Positions 22,202 to 35,292 are shown, counted from the first letter of the stretch. The stretch is 64,000 nucleotides of DNA from Prunus persica (GCF_000346465.2 NC_034009.1:30562131-30626130); one strand, 5' to 3'. Numbers and translations: made by a program. The notes: generated from the letters alone by a model not told the origin.

Positions 22202-25200
22202 ATGTTGTCTGATGGTGGTGACAGAATGGCACTGCCATCTCATGTGGTCCCAAACGGCAGCGCTTCACAGGACTCCGGCCATGCCCGTCTCCATGAACTT
22301 GGCTACAAACAAGAGCTCAAGCGTGACCTCTCGTAATTTTTCCAAATCCCAATTTTTTCTTTGGTTTTGTTTTGAAAGATCTCTTCTTTTTCTACTTTTG
22401 AGGTTTTTTTGGTTTATGGGTTAGCTCGTTTGGAATTGCAGGCTGCTTTCAAATTTTGCCTTTTCATTTTCAATCATATCGGTGCTTACCGGTGTGACCA
22501 CTCTTTACAACACTGGACTCAAATACGGTGGTCCAGTTTCTGTTGTTTATGGATGGCTTATAGCTGGTTCTTTCACCATCTTTGTTGGGTTGTCCATGGC
22601 TGAGATTTGTTCTTCCTACCCAACTTCTGGGGGTCTATACTATTGGAGTGCCAAGCTTGCTGGCCCAAGATGGGCACCCTTTGCTTCTTGGCTCACTGGC
22701 TGGTACCTTCCTCTCCTTTCAGTTATTCCTCATTCCTGATCACTTTTACTAACACTGTTACTCGTTTAGAATTTGATTGCCTAAAAAAGGACTAAAATTT
22801 TGGTGTTCTGTTGGGGTTATGGGATCTGGAGTGTCTAGATGAATATGTTGGTTGACTAGTTGAGCTTTATAGCTCCTGTGCATTATAGCTTTCACAGCAC
22901 GTGTACCATGTTTAAGTAATCTTACGAGTGTGAATATCTTTCATTCTTCGTTTTGCTATGCTACTATGTCCTAGTTATCTGTTCCAGAGCTCTATAAGTC
23001 AGATTCTTGTCGGAATAGCTGTATAAGGTCAGATTCTTGATTGATGATGTGTAGTTCTTTAGATTAGGTTGATTTGGTTACTCACTATTTTGGTGGGGAT
23101 TAACTCTAGGACATGCTCAACATGAATAGCTCTATCTGTAGATGAACTAAATTACGCATCATGACGGCGATAATGATCAATTTACTTTTGAACTGGGATG
23201 AATAAGTTTTAATAGAATTTATGTGGAATGCAAGGAGTAGGCTCTGGTGCTTCCGCTTTAGAAATTTTTTTATATAACGTCGAACTATCTTCACAAATAT
23301 GTTTAAGATGCTCAACTCTTGTTCACTATACCATCTCAATCTGGAATTATTGAAGCCTTCAAATTTTATACTGCTATTGATGCATATGCCATTTTGTCTT
23401 GTGATGTTCTCAAACGCATGGGCTAGAATGGTGAAATTGTTAACTTGTTTATTCTGAGCCTAAAACTGAAATGTATATTACTTGCAACTTTAATCACAAG
23501 ACGTTCCAAGTTGGTCTCTCTGCTATACTATTCTCTGATGACAGTAAATGGTTTTATGTTTTGCAGGTTCAACATAGTTGGTCAGGTAATTGTAAAAACT
23601 CTTATGTTGTGAAGTTTAAAATCGTTCAATATCCATTCTGAGGTTTGTCATGGATGTGATATTTCCATTATAAGCTCTAACTGCATTGCTACCTTCCAAT
23701 TGCAGTGGGCAGTCACAACGAGTGTGGATTTCTCACTTGCACAGCTGATTAACGTGATCATTCTCCTTAGCTCAGGTGGAAGAAATGGTGATGGTGTTTC
23801 GGGAGATAAATATGTAGTCATTGGTATCCATGGAGGAATTTTGTTTCTACATGCTCTCATAAACAGTCTTCCCATCTCGTACTTATCTCTCTTTGGACAG
23901 CTAGCTGCTGCATGGAATATTGTAGGTATAACGTATTTTCAAGCCCTTTTCACTTTCCTAGTTTCTAATTTATTGCTTGAGGATGCCTATATCTTGGATT
24001 TCTTATCGCTATTGGAATACGCAGGTGTCTTTGTCCTTATGATTCTCATTCCCTGTGTTGCAACGGAGAGGGCAAGTGCCAAGTTTGTGTTCACTCACTT
24101 CAACACTGATAATGGGGATGGAGTCAACAACAAAGTTTACATTTTTGTTCTGGGACTCTTAATGAGTCAGTATACCATAACTGGCTATGATGCATCTGCC
24201 CATATGGTGAGTTGATACCTTCATTACTTTCAACTTAATTCACTTACTTCATAAGATGCAATCTGTAAGGATGAATCCTAAGATCTCAATCAGATGCATC
24301 CTGTTTGTGGGAGTGCAAAATTATGGGATTGTCAAATGCTACATAATATTTGTGTGTATGAAGTTGTCTTTTTTGTTTTTGGCTGAGCGAGTTGTATTTG
24401 ATATTTCAACTTGAGTAATGTCATATTTGCATTCGCAATCTCATATAAACTCTAAGCGTTATCAACTAAAGTAAAGTCATATTTGCATAATAACTATTTT
24501 GTCCATATTGTAATGATACAATCACCAAATCAAACACAAGATGTTTGGGACTTAATAACGTTTTTAGCTCTTCTCTTTGTTTGATGGCTTAATGCTTGGT
24601 CATATAATTGTAACCAAATCTCCTTCAACTTCTGTTTCTAGACAGAAGAAACCAAGAATGCTGATACAAATGGACCAAAAGGAATAATTAGTTCCATCGT
24701 GATATCTATTATCGTTGGATGGGGTTATATACTCGGGATCACCTTTGCTGTTACTAACATCCCATACCTTTTGGATGAGACTAATGATGCTGGTGGTTAT
24801 GCCATTGCTGAAATATTTTACCTGGCATTCAAGAGTAGATATGGCAGTGGAGTTGGAGGAATTATATGCCTGGGAGTCGTTGGTGTTGCCATATTCTTCT
24901 GTGGTATGAGTTCAGTTACTAGCAACTCCAGGTAAGCAAGCCTATTTTATGTCTCATACAACAAGAACCACTAGGGTTGACTTTAATCTCTCAGCTGCTC
25001 ATAGTGCTTAAGTTTCTTCTCAGGATGGCTTATGCATTCTCTAGAGATGGAGCCATGCCATTTTCATCATTTTGGCATAAAGTGAATAAGCATGAAGTCC
25101 CAGTAAACGCAGTTTGGCTTTCAGCCTTGGTATCATTTTGCATGGCACTGACAGTAAGCACATCACTTGTTGCAATAAACTTGTATCTCTGTTTTTCCTG

Positions 25201-25583
25201 CAACTGCTAAGCATATGTTTATTTCGTCTTTGCAGTCTCTTGGAAGCCTTGTGGCATTTAATGCCATGGTATCTATAGCAACCATTGGACTGTACATTGC
25301 TTATGCCCTACCCATCTTCTTGAGGGTGACCTTGGCACGCAAATCCTTTGTCGCAGGACCTTTCAACTTGGGACGCTACGGGGTCCTTATTGGTTGGATT
25401 TCAGTGCTTTGGGTAGCAACCATCACGGTCCTCTTTTCGTTGCCTGTTGCCTATCCAATTACTATTGAGACACTCAACTATACTCCTGTTGCAGTTGGGG
25501 GTTTGTTACTTATTACAGTTTTAGCTTGGATCTTGCGTGCTCGGCACTGGTTTAAAGGTCCTATAACCAACATAAATGAATGA
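22202..25583 (+). CDS. BAT1/GABA-permease-type amino-acid transporter (APC superfamily)
   Basis: Bidirectional amino-acid transporter. The Arabidopsis member BAT1/GABP moves GABA and several amino acids and has been reported at mitochondria (family knowledge). Coding exons: 22202-22332, 22442-22702, 23567-23585 (a 19 nt micro-exon encoding FNIVGQ), 23706-23925, 24025-24206, 24642-24931, 25024-25153 and 25236-25583, about 526 aa. The N-terminal HELGYKQELKRDLS and SIISVLTGVTTLYNTG blocks, the consensus SMAEICSSYPTSGGLYYWSA, the middle MSQYTITGYDASAHM and SRDGAMPFSSFWHKVN are all typical. About 11-12 hydrophobic helices are evident. An in-frame ATG at 22226 is an alternative start, eight codons shorter. 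A partial copy of exons 1-2 lies upstream at 19.9-21.0 kb. Confidence 0.93.
23926..24024 (+). other. In-frame, stop-free 99 nt intron (exitron-like) in the permease gene
   Basis: GT at 23926 and AG at 24024 bound a segment of exactly 33 codons without a stop. Splicing it out joins AAWNIVG to VFVLMILIP, the contiguous sequence I expect for this family. Retention would insert a hydrophobic stretch beginning ITYFQALFTFLV. I treat it as an intron because family alignment requires the shorter form. Confidence 0.8.
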
Positions 25584-26341
25584 ACTTGTGTATATTCAGT
25601 GATTTTCATTTCTTCCAATCATCTATAGAAAAAGATTATTTTTTAAGCAAGGCATCTGCTGCAATTTACTTCTTTTTAATTATATTAAAAGCTGATGACT
25701 TAATTTGTACAATTTACCCAATGTATGATAATACTCCAGATTATACCAATGGAGTCTCGTCTCACAGCATTCACAGAGATCTGGGGGAGATGGCATGCTA
25801 CACGGTATGCATTGACCTCCACAGCTAATAAAACACTGAATCTGCTCGTTTAACTGAGAATGGAGTATTTTCATATGCTCGTTTCAACGAGGCTTTATTG
25901 GTTTATATGGTGTGTGAACGCGGCAAATTTTTCGTTTGATACAAACTAACTTTAACCAACATAAAATTTGGAAAGCACGAAATCTCATATAAAAGGAAAT
26001 TATCAGTTAAAGCTACTCTACTTTAACCTGCAGTATCTGTGAACTACCAACGTTAATTATGCCTTGCTTGAATGGAAAAAGGGGATGCACTTAATTTTTG
26101 AAGTCTGAATCAGGAACAACATTGTTCTGGTTGAATGCACCCAAAATCTATTTTTCTATAAATTAGTAAACTGAGTAATCAGCTTACAACTTAAGAGGAA
26201 ACATATGCTTCGAGTTCATTGTTACTGAATTTTATTTGGAGAGACCTATTTTTCTATTGCGGATCGGTGCTGCTTTCAGAGGAAGTTTTTCTTAACCATT
26301 CACAGCAACCATCCACATGACCTGCATCTGGAGCTCATAAA

Positions 26342-29300
26342 CTATAGAGGGTCTGTGCTATTTTCAAGTAAAGTTTCCCTTAGCCATTCACAGTAACGAT
26401 CAGGATCACCTGCATTTGGTACACTGCCAACACAGCTGGCCTCCTGTGGGTCTTCTTCAAGCAGTTTCAACAGCTCATCATACTCTGAAAGGGGTTGGTT
26501 CTTGTTTGGTGAACTAGCCTCTCCAGCTGTAGTATCCAGCTTCTGGCTGCCATCATTGAAGTCTGCCGGAAATTTGTTTGGATTGGTTGCATTGCCTGAA
26601 GCTATCTGTTCTGGCACAAGCTCAAGTACTTCAGTTGTTAATCTTGCACCTTCTGTTGAAAACTGGTTCTGATTTTGGGAATCGAAGGGACCGGTCAAAG
26701 ACGAAGTATAGTATTGCTCTTGATTCATGACAGAAGGCTCATTTGGGACCTGAAATGTGTTTCCTGATATGTAGGGAGAAGCAGCAGCCTCTGGAGTTAT
26801 GTAGTTCATACTTGGAAAGTGGCTTTCACTTGTTCTAAACCTGTTCTCTTCTATTCCAAGAGGTTGTTGGTTCATGATTTCATTCATGCCAGCACCGTAT
26901 CCAAAACTGTCTGTTTCCCTTAATTGGTTCAAATTTTGAAACTGTCCTTGAGTTCTTAAATAAAACTCACTGGGGTTGTTGGTATGATGATTTGTGTAGT
27001 GAGACAAGATTGTATGTCCCGAATATAGATTCTGCCTTCTGTAGTCATGATTGTTGAAACCAGCTACAGGGATAGGAGATGTGATCAAAGAATTTGGAGC
27101 ATCTAATTGTGCTGTATTACCTCGGACTCCAAAACTTGATGTCCTTTGATCATATTGGCATACCATAGAACTTTGCTTTGCTGGTGGGAATTCATTTCTG
27201 TTGATGCAATTGGATAATCTACTTAATGAAGAAGGTAAGCTAGTTGTGTCAGTCCCACGAATTCTCTGAACTTGGTTTTTATATTTCTGGAAGGAAAGAA
27301 TATAAATCCTTTTTAAAACGGTTAACAAGATTAAGGATATTGGTAATAATGCATGCAAGTTCTCAACTTGGAAAAAGAAATGAAGCAGAAAGGAAAACCA
27401 TATAGAATGGATATCATGCTGTATGAAGTTTAATGGGCAGTAGAAGACAATGACAAAAAAGGTTAGAATTGAATGAAAATATGCATAGTATCATATAGCA
27501 TAAACAATAATGCATGCTTTTTGCCATACGAATTTGAAGATTCAAACAAACTAGGAAGAGAGAAAAAGGCAGATAAAGAAGAAGCATCTAGCACAACGAA
27601 GTCGGTTATCTTTGCTTTAATATGATTCAACAAATGCATAAAGAATCAATCAATAGTTAATTGATGGGAAATGACTACTTGGTTCTTGAGATATAAGTAG
27701 ATGAGAAACCTGCAGATGGCTTGCAACCTGGCGCACTGTTATATTTGGCACATTCATCAATTTTAGAATTGCTTTTGGACGAGATTCTGGATCCAAAAAG
27801 CAAACATTAAAAATGACAACTTGTTGGTACTTTTTCAGGGTGAAGCATACTGCTGCACCACAAAGCACATAAAAAATTTAGATTGTTTGCTGAGAAAGAA
27901 GACTTACTTAGATCTCCTAAGGCACTTAGAGCTGCTGTAAACTTGAGATGCAGTTCCGGAGTCCAAACAGCACGAGGCTTTTTATCGCCGGTGATGCCAT
28001 TGCTATCCCGATTCACTTCTTCTTGCTCTTCTTTATCATCAATTGGTAGCTTTATCCCAGAAGCTCCTTGGGCGTTGCATGTCAACGTGCTAGTGTTTTG
28101 TTTGTCAATGTCCAAAGCATGTCCAGTGGCAAGGCTACACTCACCACCAGCCCCATTGCTTTTAACACCTCCAAGGGGAGGCCTAAGCACATCACCAGCC
28201 TCATTTATCTTCATCCCTTGACAGTCCTTTCCACTGTTCATTTTCGTTCCATAATTTGGTTTATGTTTGTACTTCATTGGGGTTCTAATCTTCCGGTACA
28301 CATGTTGCCACACGCTTTTCAGATCCTCCAGAGAAATTGGTTTCTCGAGGAAAAAACAGGCTCCTTCAGCTAGGGCCTTCTTGGCTACATTAACATTCAT
28401 TTCGGAGGACATGACTGCATGGAAATTCAAGTTATCAAGCAGCTACTACACAACAAGAAATTTCTGTAAGCCAAATATTCCAAATAGAAAACTTAAGATA
28501 AATTCAAAGCTTACATATGACAGGGATCTCCTTCTTGTGCAGTACACGCAGAAAAGAAAGACTGTCCATATCTGGCATGTTAATGTTAGCCATTACAAGC
28601 TTATAGTCATCCTTTTGTTCCGTAATCATGGACAAAGCAACAGATGCCATCTCGGTTGTGGTCACTGGAAGAAAAACACAAGACAAAGTTGAATTCCATT
28701 CAACATGAAGATTAACCAAGTTGCAAAGAACAAGCATCAAGATCAAATCACTTTGAAACTGTGAATTTATATCAAAAAGTATATATCCTCTCTATCCAAT
28801 ATGTTTTGATTGTCCTTTCCAACCATTTCTATATCAGTTTTCTTTCATGGATTGCCTCAAGATTTATGTTCACAAAACAAAATGTTTAAACTTTTGATCC
28901 AATATCAGTTATTTACATATAGGATACAAAAAAGTATTTGTATGCGTTTATGCACACAGCCACGCAAATAAGATGAAAATTGTCAAGGAAGCACATTGTG
29001 ATATATTAACTCTTAATATTGTGTTATAGACATAAAGCCACGTTTGATGTCTAGGATTAAATTGGATTGAATAACTCACAAGATTCAAGGTATGTTGATG
29101 CAAGAAATGAAGATAGAGTTGAATGATTTTTCATTTTGTAGGGATTAGAAGGGATACATATTGATATCATATCATTTTGTGGGGATTGGAAGGGACATAA
29201 CTAATCCATCTTCTACCTTCACCTTGAACAAAATTTTAAGATTGGCCTTGATTTCTTCCATCAACAAATCTACTGAGTTATCTAATCAAATCTAATCTTA

Positions 29301-29645
29301 GACACCAAATGTGACCTATATGTATACATAAAATACAGGAATATTTATGTAAGCATGCCAATCTTATTTGAAAGATAAACAGACCACCATATATCTGTGC
29401 ATGAAATTCAGATTATGGAATGAACAAATTTTAAAACAAATTATGCAGAGACACAAGAAATGTTCAAAATTATGGCATGAACAAATTTCTTCATGTATAT
29501 TATTACCCTTGAATGAGTATTGTTCAAGCGTTGATGCTATGCACATGAGGGAATATATGTCATGATCTACCAGAAGGATTTGGAGGTCATGTGCAAAGCT
29601 AGGGAGACCATTAGTCTCTGTACGACTCATGTGTTCCATTGCCAC
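26342..29645 (-). CDS. Pseudo-response regulator, receiver + GARP Myb-like domain (PRR6-like)
   Basis: A type-B-ARR-like transcription factor. Minus-strand exons in order: 29645-29507, 28664-28515, 28414-27908, 27786-27710 and 27286-26342, giving 605 aa. A receiver domain (about 22-138) is followed by an acidic linker, then a GARP DNA-binding domain (about 240-302: KKPRAVWTPELHLKFTAAL, ITVRQVASHLQ, KYKNQVQRI), and a long Gln/Asn/Ser-rich tail likely used for activation. The receiver keeps D27 and D29 and the conserved K121, but the phospho-accepting Asp is Asn73 (ANINMPDMD), so classical His-Asp phosphorelay activation is not expected. This agrees with Arabidopsis PRR6, which is also a neighbour of the BBX27/C3H15 genes. 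The leader carries a GA/CT microsatellite, and a MITE sits in intron 1. The exon 3/4 junction (Leu-Lys-Ser) is the least certain. Confidence 0.88.
29039..29313. mobile_element. MITE inside intron 1 of the PRR6-like gene
   Basis: The left end CACGTTTGATGTCTAGGATT is matched in reverse at the right end (CACATTTGGTGTCTAAGATT on the other strand). The element is about 275 bp with no coding frame. Sequence style (GTTTGGTGTC... with GATT repeats) is hAT-like. It lies fully within the intron and does not disturb splice sites. Confidence 0.65.
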
Positions 29646-29737
29646 CAGAAGACTTAGGACAAGATATGTGAGTGCAACAGAGAAAACAGGGGACCCCGAA
29701 GCTTGAATCTGAAAAAATGAATTAGATTCAGAAGCTT

Positions 29738-29740
<3 letters not shown>

Positions 29741-29808
<68 letters not shown>
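29741..29808. repeat. GA microsatellite in the PRR6-like 5' leader
   Basis: Thirty-four uninterrupted GA units, about 95 bp upstream of the minus-strand start codon at 29645 (CT on the sense strand). It is likely length-polymorphic. Such CT leaders can bind BPC/GAGA-type factors (family knowledge). Confidence 0.95.
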
Positions 29809-29812
<4 letters not shown>

Positions 29813-29849
29813 GAAACGAGGCTTAAGCATAAACAAAGACGAAATGTTT

Positions 29850-31420
29850 TTGTTGAGGAGTTCTCTTATTTATATGGCAATCAATATCAGTCAACACTGT
29901 GTGACTGACCAATTAACATGTTGTTGAAACTTGAAACTATGAAGAAGAAAAAAAAAAGACACAGAAATCTGCCAAATCTTAGTAAATCTTAGAAATTTGC
30001 CATAATATAACTCACATGTGAGCTAGGCTGCTGTGTGTGAACTAGAAAATTATTTTCATATCTGTTTCAAGGTTCAAGAAATGACAGATTCATGTTCTGC
30101 ATAATTATAAAGGAAATGTACTATAAAAAAGTTATGAACATTTTCCTTAATTCCACATTCAGAAGTTTTGACCATTGAGCTTTTTAGGTAATTCAATTCA
30201 ATGTCCTTTGACATGCATTCTTATGAATTGAAAAAGGACAAAAGCAGTGAAGAAATTCAATTTTCTTCTGAGGTTCATGATAGTTTCTGTTGCATATACT
30301 TTTCTGCAAAAGCTATTTGCACAACTGATACAAGAAATTTGTTTATGAGCTCAAAATATAGAATTCAATGAGTCACGAGAGAAATGTAGGGAATTTTTTT
30401 TTCAGAAAGAGGCGGTTTACATGGAATGCCTTTTCTTGACATATGTCTAGAAATGCCTTTTCTTAAAAAGGATAATATTTGCTCCAAGAAATAGCGAGTC
30501 AAATAGTTAGTTATTTGGGATTTAATGCGGTTTATTGAACTTAATTTGCTACACACTCCCTTAGAATTGACTGGTTTTATTTTGAAAATGGATGATCTCT
30601 ACATTTCATGCTGCAGTGCAGCTGAAGCTCATTAGGGCAGTTTTTCCATGACTCAATACCCAAGGAATAAATAACGAAAATAACTTGAAGAAGGGTGTGG
30701 TCTTTTACTAAGCATTGAGCAATTAGTTTAAATATGATTCACAGTGAACAACTCGTTTCCTAGAGCTAAATTGGCTATTATATTATCAAAACTAGCATCT
30801 TTGCCCCTTCTGTCCGCCCTAAGGCGCGAAAAGATGTTTTAGTTAAGTGCATGTAACGGATTTTCAAAAATTTAACCACCAGTGCGTTTTACTTTATAAA
30901 TACATTAGCCTCTTGATCCGCGTTTACGCGCGTACCATTAAAGCCTTATATATATATTATAATAGCTATGATTACATATATTTTTTTTACATATTTACCA
31001 ACTTTTATATATATATAAACTCCTCTCTTTTTTCTTTCTTTCTGATTATATATTATTTTTCACAAATTTTTTGTCTTTGTTTTAATGTGCACACACTGTT
31101 GGATTAATAGGTGAGGCACAAAACCTCAGCACATGGATGAAGCCCAATTTTGGAGTTGGGTTAGGGCCAAACCCGATCTGTGTTTGATTGGCGGGACACT
31201 AGAAAAGAAAACTTAAATTGAAAAGACGCGGAGACTGATGTTATTTTTCGGTCGAATAGATATACTTGAGAAGGCATGAAAAGCAGAACAAGGTCACTGG
31301 AGCCCAACAAAAGATTGGGACCAAAAACAGCCTGAGCCGCAAGATACAAAAGAAAGAGCAAACGAAGTTGGAAAGGTGGTAGGGGATACATCAACAAAAT
31401 CATCTTAATTTTTACGGGTT
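29850..31420. other. Intergenic region between divergent PRR6-like and SUMO-like genes
   Basis: The region must contain both promoters of this head-to-head pair. There is no open frame of interest. It includes a Helitron-type end at 30.8 kb and an AT-rich stretch at 30940-31080. No strong TATA box was identified for either gene. Confidence 0.5.
30792..30840 (-). mobile_element. Possible Helitron-type 3' terminus, minus strand
   Basis: Read on the minus strand, a short hairpin (CGCC TTAG GGCG) precedes CTAG followed by T (plus-strand 30792-30795), the Helitron end signature. The hairpin-to-CTAG spacing (about 19 bases) is longer than usual and the hairpin is short, so this is weaker than the 1.0 kb example. 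The 5' end was not found. Confidence 0.35.
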
Positions 31421-31421
31421 G

Positions 31422-33320
31422 ATGATGGTGAGGCTTTCTCATTACTCGTTAGGGTTTTTTTTATATTTTACTTCAATTTTATCATACCATTAGTGCAGTT
31501 ATATCTGACTGTGATTTCTGATTTGCAGGAGGAATTTTCCGAAGAGCTTGAGCCCTTATTCGATTACAGACGTGTTCAGCCTCTCAATGTCGTTTACCTT
31601 GATGGTGAGCTCTTTTGGACTCTGTTTGGTTGATTCACCTGAGAGGAGCAGAAAATTTTGAACCTTTTTCATCAAATAAGGCATTGAAATTTTAATCTTT
31701 TAGGGGTTTATACAGATTTAATTTTGGCGAGTTCAGAATTTGAAGTTTTCAATATCGTTGCCTTTTTTTTTTCCTTAATGTTTCTGGCAGACGATGATTT
31801 TGATGCTCCCTCAGCTTCTCCTCCAAAAAGGAGGAAGATTTCCGATTCTGCGGTAACAAATTTATATCCATATTATTTTACATTCATATGTTCTGGGTTT
31901 GTTGTTTATAATTCCATATGATAAGAGGAATTGTTATAAATTGCAGTCCCCATATTTTAAGAAAAATTTCCCATTGGTGTTTTGGATTATGTTGGAATTA
32001 GGTTGAAAAGGTTGATGACACTGTGAAGGCAGTAAATGTTATTGATTGTGGTGACAAGGAAGAGGAGGATTGGTTACCTCCTCCGCCCAAGGTTTCCCTT
32101 GACACAAAGCTGCGGGGTGAGGATTCAACCTTAAGGGAGTTGAGGTATTTGGATTTTGGGTTTTTTTTTTAAATTTTTTTATTTTGGTGTGGATATTAAT
32201 TATTATTATCTTCTTAAACTTAGATTATCCTTGCCCCAAGAAGAAATTTGTGACAGATTAGTGTCTAGTGTATATCTTTCCCGTTGTTCTTTAGATTCTA
32301 GTGGGTAAGTAATTGTGGTCCATGCGTGTAGGTTAAAGAAGCAAGAGCTGGCATCACTTGCTCAATCAGCTGAAAACGTGATGCGAGCTGTAGAGGAATC
32401 TGTGAAAAAAGAACTAAGTGATTCATTAGAGGCTGTTGCTGAAAAACCCTCAAAGCCCCGTTGTGAAAGAAACAAAATTGTTTTATCTATTCAAGACAAA
32501 GATGGAGCTAAGCAATTTCGTATTTACGTGGTATGTTGTGCAGAAGTATTAACCTTTATAATATGTTTGTCTAGTAATTTTCTATTCTGAAAACAGACAA
32601 GTTTACTAGTTATTACTGGTAGGTAATGGAGTGGGAGTTCAGCAATATGGTATGCTGGTTCCCCCTATGAAAGGTAGGAGTTATGAGAGGCTGTTCATAT
32701 ATATCTAATCAAGGGGTTCAGCAATGGACATGTTTTCAACACGTGACTGCTAAATTTTTTATTTTTCACAATTTATCAGTGTTCATTTCTAAACCTAAAA
32801 TTCATGAAAAACTGTTACAAAGCATAGGTTTTCTCAAAACAGAACTGCCTTGTGCCTGTTTTGGTACATTTTCTGCATATTTTCCTTCTTATCTTGTGGA
32901 TCACTTTATATTTCATGTTGTGATTAATCTAGTTGAATACATGGTACATTTTACCTTCCTCTGTCTGACTCTAAATATTAAAAAGATAAGTTGGGAGATT
33001 TCTTATGTAAATATCCCTTCCTAGTTCCTTTCTGCCTTACTTTTTTTACATGTTACTTTGTTCCGTATTCTTTGGTCTAATCTTTGATGTATATGCAAGC
33101 TATTTGATATTAGACATTGTAATTATTAATTATGTTTCTTCTACTTTAATAGGACGACAAGTTTGAGCGGCTCTTCAAAATGTATGCAGATAAAGCTAAG
33201 CTTGACCTTAAGAGTTTGGTGTTTTGTTTTGATGGGGACAAAATAGGTCCAGCTGCTACACCTGATGCCCTTGGCATGGAGGACCATGACATCATTGAAG
33301 TGCATGTTACCTCGAGCTGA
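31422..33320 (+). CDS. NIP45/Rad60-type SUMO-like domain protein
   Basis: Six exons: 31422-31427, 31529-31604, 31791-31852, 32002-32144, 32332-32530 and 33153-33320, giving 217 aa. The N-terminal half is acidic and basic (DDDDFDAPSASPPKRRK, a likely nuclear signal), followed by a Lys/Glu-rich coiled segment. The last ~75 residues (from NKIVLSIQDKDGAKQFRIYV to DALGMEDHDIIEVHV) form a ubiquitin/SUMO-like fold of the Rad60-SLD class. It ends without a diGly, so it is not itself conjugated. Related proteins act as SUMO mimics that bind SUMO-E2 in genome maintenance (family knowledge). The start is inferred: ATG-ATG immediately before a GTGAGG donor gives MMEEFSEELEP and the right phase, but the six-nucleotide coding exon is a weak call. 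The At1g68185 counterpart is next to BBX27 in Arabidopsis, as here. Confidence 0.82.
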
Positions 33321-35290
33321 CATGGTATGGTCATTTCACAATCAACCTCCCACTTGTCTGCTTTGTTAAATTATGGTTTTAGGGCATATCATTATACTCA
33401 TCCTATTTTGGTTCATATTTAAGTTTTATGTATAAAATTATAAATACATCATTCCTACAAAAAAAGAAAGTTTGAACACGTCCTTTGGTGATTGACTGAT
33501 AGTTATGTTGAGATTAGTTAATAGAAGGCTGGGTTGTGCTTAAATTTGGAAGGGGAACATGGTTTGGGGTGGTTAAGAGCAAGAACCTGTTTTTCAAGCT
33601 TCAGAACTGGCAGAATGATAACTTGTTCCCACATTAAAATCTTTGTGTGCCAGGAAAGTCTCTTTTCCGATTTAGATAGCCACCCTTCTAGTTTGAAGAT
33701 GCTCATCGTCTCCAGAATGGAATTATGAAGATTTGCTCTCCATTAATCTTATACCTAGGTGGTTAAGGTGGTATTTTTGTTGTTGATAATATTATTAAGA
33801 CAACGGTTGGGTAGTTCGATAGGCATACTAAAAGCTGTAGTCCCTCAAATAATTCATTCAAAAGGGGGAATAATTGTCATATCATGTAACCATTCCTGCT
33901 GCTTATGCTTATTCTTTCGATGAGAATGTTTGCAAGCACACTTGTTATATATTCAGTGGCGTGGATTTAGAAAGCAGAAGCTGAATGCTGTTTGTGGCAT
34001 AGAAAAGAAGTTGACAGATTCTAGCGGAGTTGAATTTTTTGTTTTCAGGAAGGAAAACCCTGTCTAGATTCACCTCCATTTTACTTGCTTTGTTACTGCT
34101 GCTGAATATAAATTTTTGTTGTAGATGTTTATTTGTTATCTTTGCACAATGTTATGAATACTTTTCAGTCTGAGTTTTTAGCATACAATATTTTATGTTT
34201 TTGTTGCTCAATTCCTTTTAAATTCTTATTTCTTCTTCTTTGAATTCAGGTTTTTCTTCAACCAAGGCACTAAAACCACCAACTTGACAACTCTATTGTG
34301 GGGACAAGAAGAACCTTGATGGTTGATCTTTTCGTATAATTTTGTAGTTTGTGCAGTATCTGCTCTCTAACTGTATAGTGTTATTTTGAAATTATTTAGG
34401 AACAAGTGCAAGCTTAAAAGTACATAGCTTGGAGAAAGGAAACACTCCTCGCTTGTTTTGTGGACGTGAACAGTGGACCTAATTGAATTTGAGTGTGCCT
34501 AAAACTTGTTTTTCATTAAGCAGCACATTGGCTTCTTTACTGGAATTTGTGAACTTATGCATAAAATTTTGTTTTCAGATAGCTTTCCATACTGCAGTGC
34601 TTCATATGTTATCCTACATTTGAGTGAAAAGAACCAGAATCTAGCTGCCAGCAATCTAATTGGAAAGATTTTGCGAACAATATATATGCCCTTAGTGTTC
34701 GTGTAGGTGGCTCGATACAACCCATAATGTGTAAGTTCTACATCGAAGAATATAGATAATGTCTTTAAAGTTAAAATTCCACATTTAGAGATTCATTGGG
34801 TTTAACCCAACTTAAGAATTAGACGTAAGTGGTTAAGATGGGGACAATATCAGTGCTAAATTCCTGGAGCGGACTAGTTGAGCAAATTCAAAGGCTCATA
34901 ATTCAGAGCAAGATTTTGAGAACAATATATGCCCTTGGCACCTTTCTGTAGATACAAAAGAACAAAACTACTTTATATAACAGAACGAACAGCCATTGGC
35001 GGAAGCAGGCGAGATTTTGGATCACATGGATCATACATTTCACGTGCACTCAGAGTGACTCGGTCTCTTCTCTTCGTCTCTCAGTCAAGAGGGCAATTGG
35101 ATAACGTGGATGATGATCCCGTTGTCCACGAGAGCCACGTATTCAAATCCACGCTGGAAAGTTTCCTCTCATAAATGTACACGTCAAACCCATAAAGTGT
35201 TAAAAGGATAAAAGCAAGAAAGAACATGACCAAACAAACACCAAAACAGCTAAGAGCTCAGTCTGCCTCTGAGCTTTTTAATTCCCGGGA
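33321..35290. other. 3' UTR of the SUMO-like gene, then spacer
   Basis: An AG at about 34250 followed by CCAAGGCACTAAAACCACC hints at a spliced 3' UTR, ending near 34500. From 34700 to 35170 there is TE-like sequence (CCACATTTAGAGATTCATTG) without a supported frame. No other gene is seen. Confidence 0.45.
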
Positions 35291-35292
35291 CA

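Noticed and set aside
23706..24206. Single uninterrupted 501 nt exon in the permease gene
   Set aside because: A 99 nt segment with GT-AG ends interrupts the family-conserved sequence, so it is treated as an intron, with retention noted as a possibility.
29741..29808. Arg/Glu or Ser/Leu repeat proteins
   Set aside because: Open frames generated by the GA/CT microsatellite, as also at 3138-3170 and 60272-60301.
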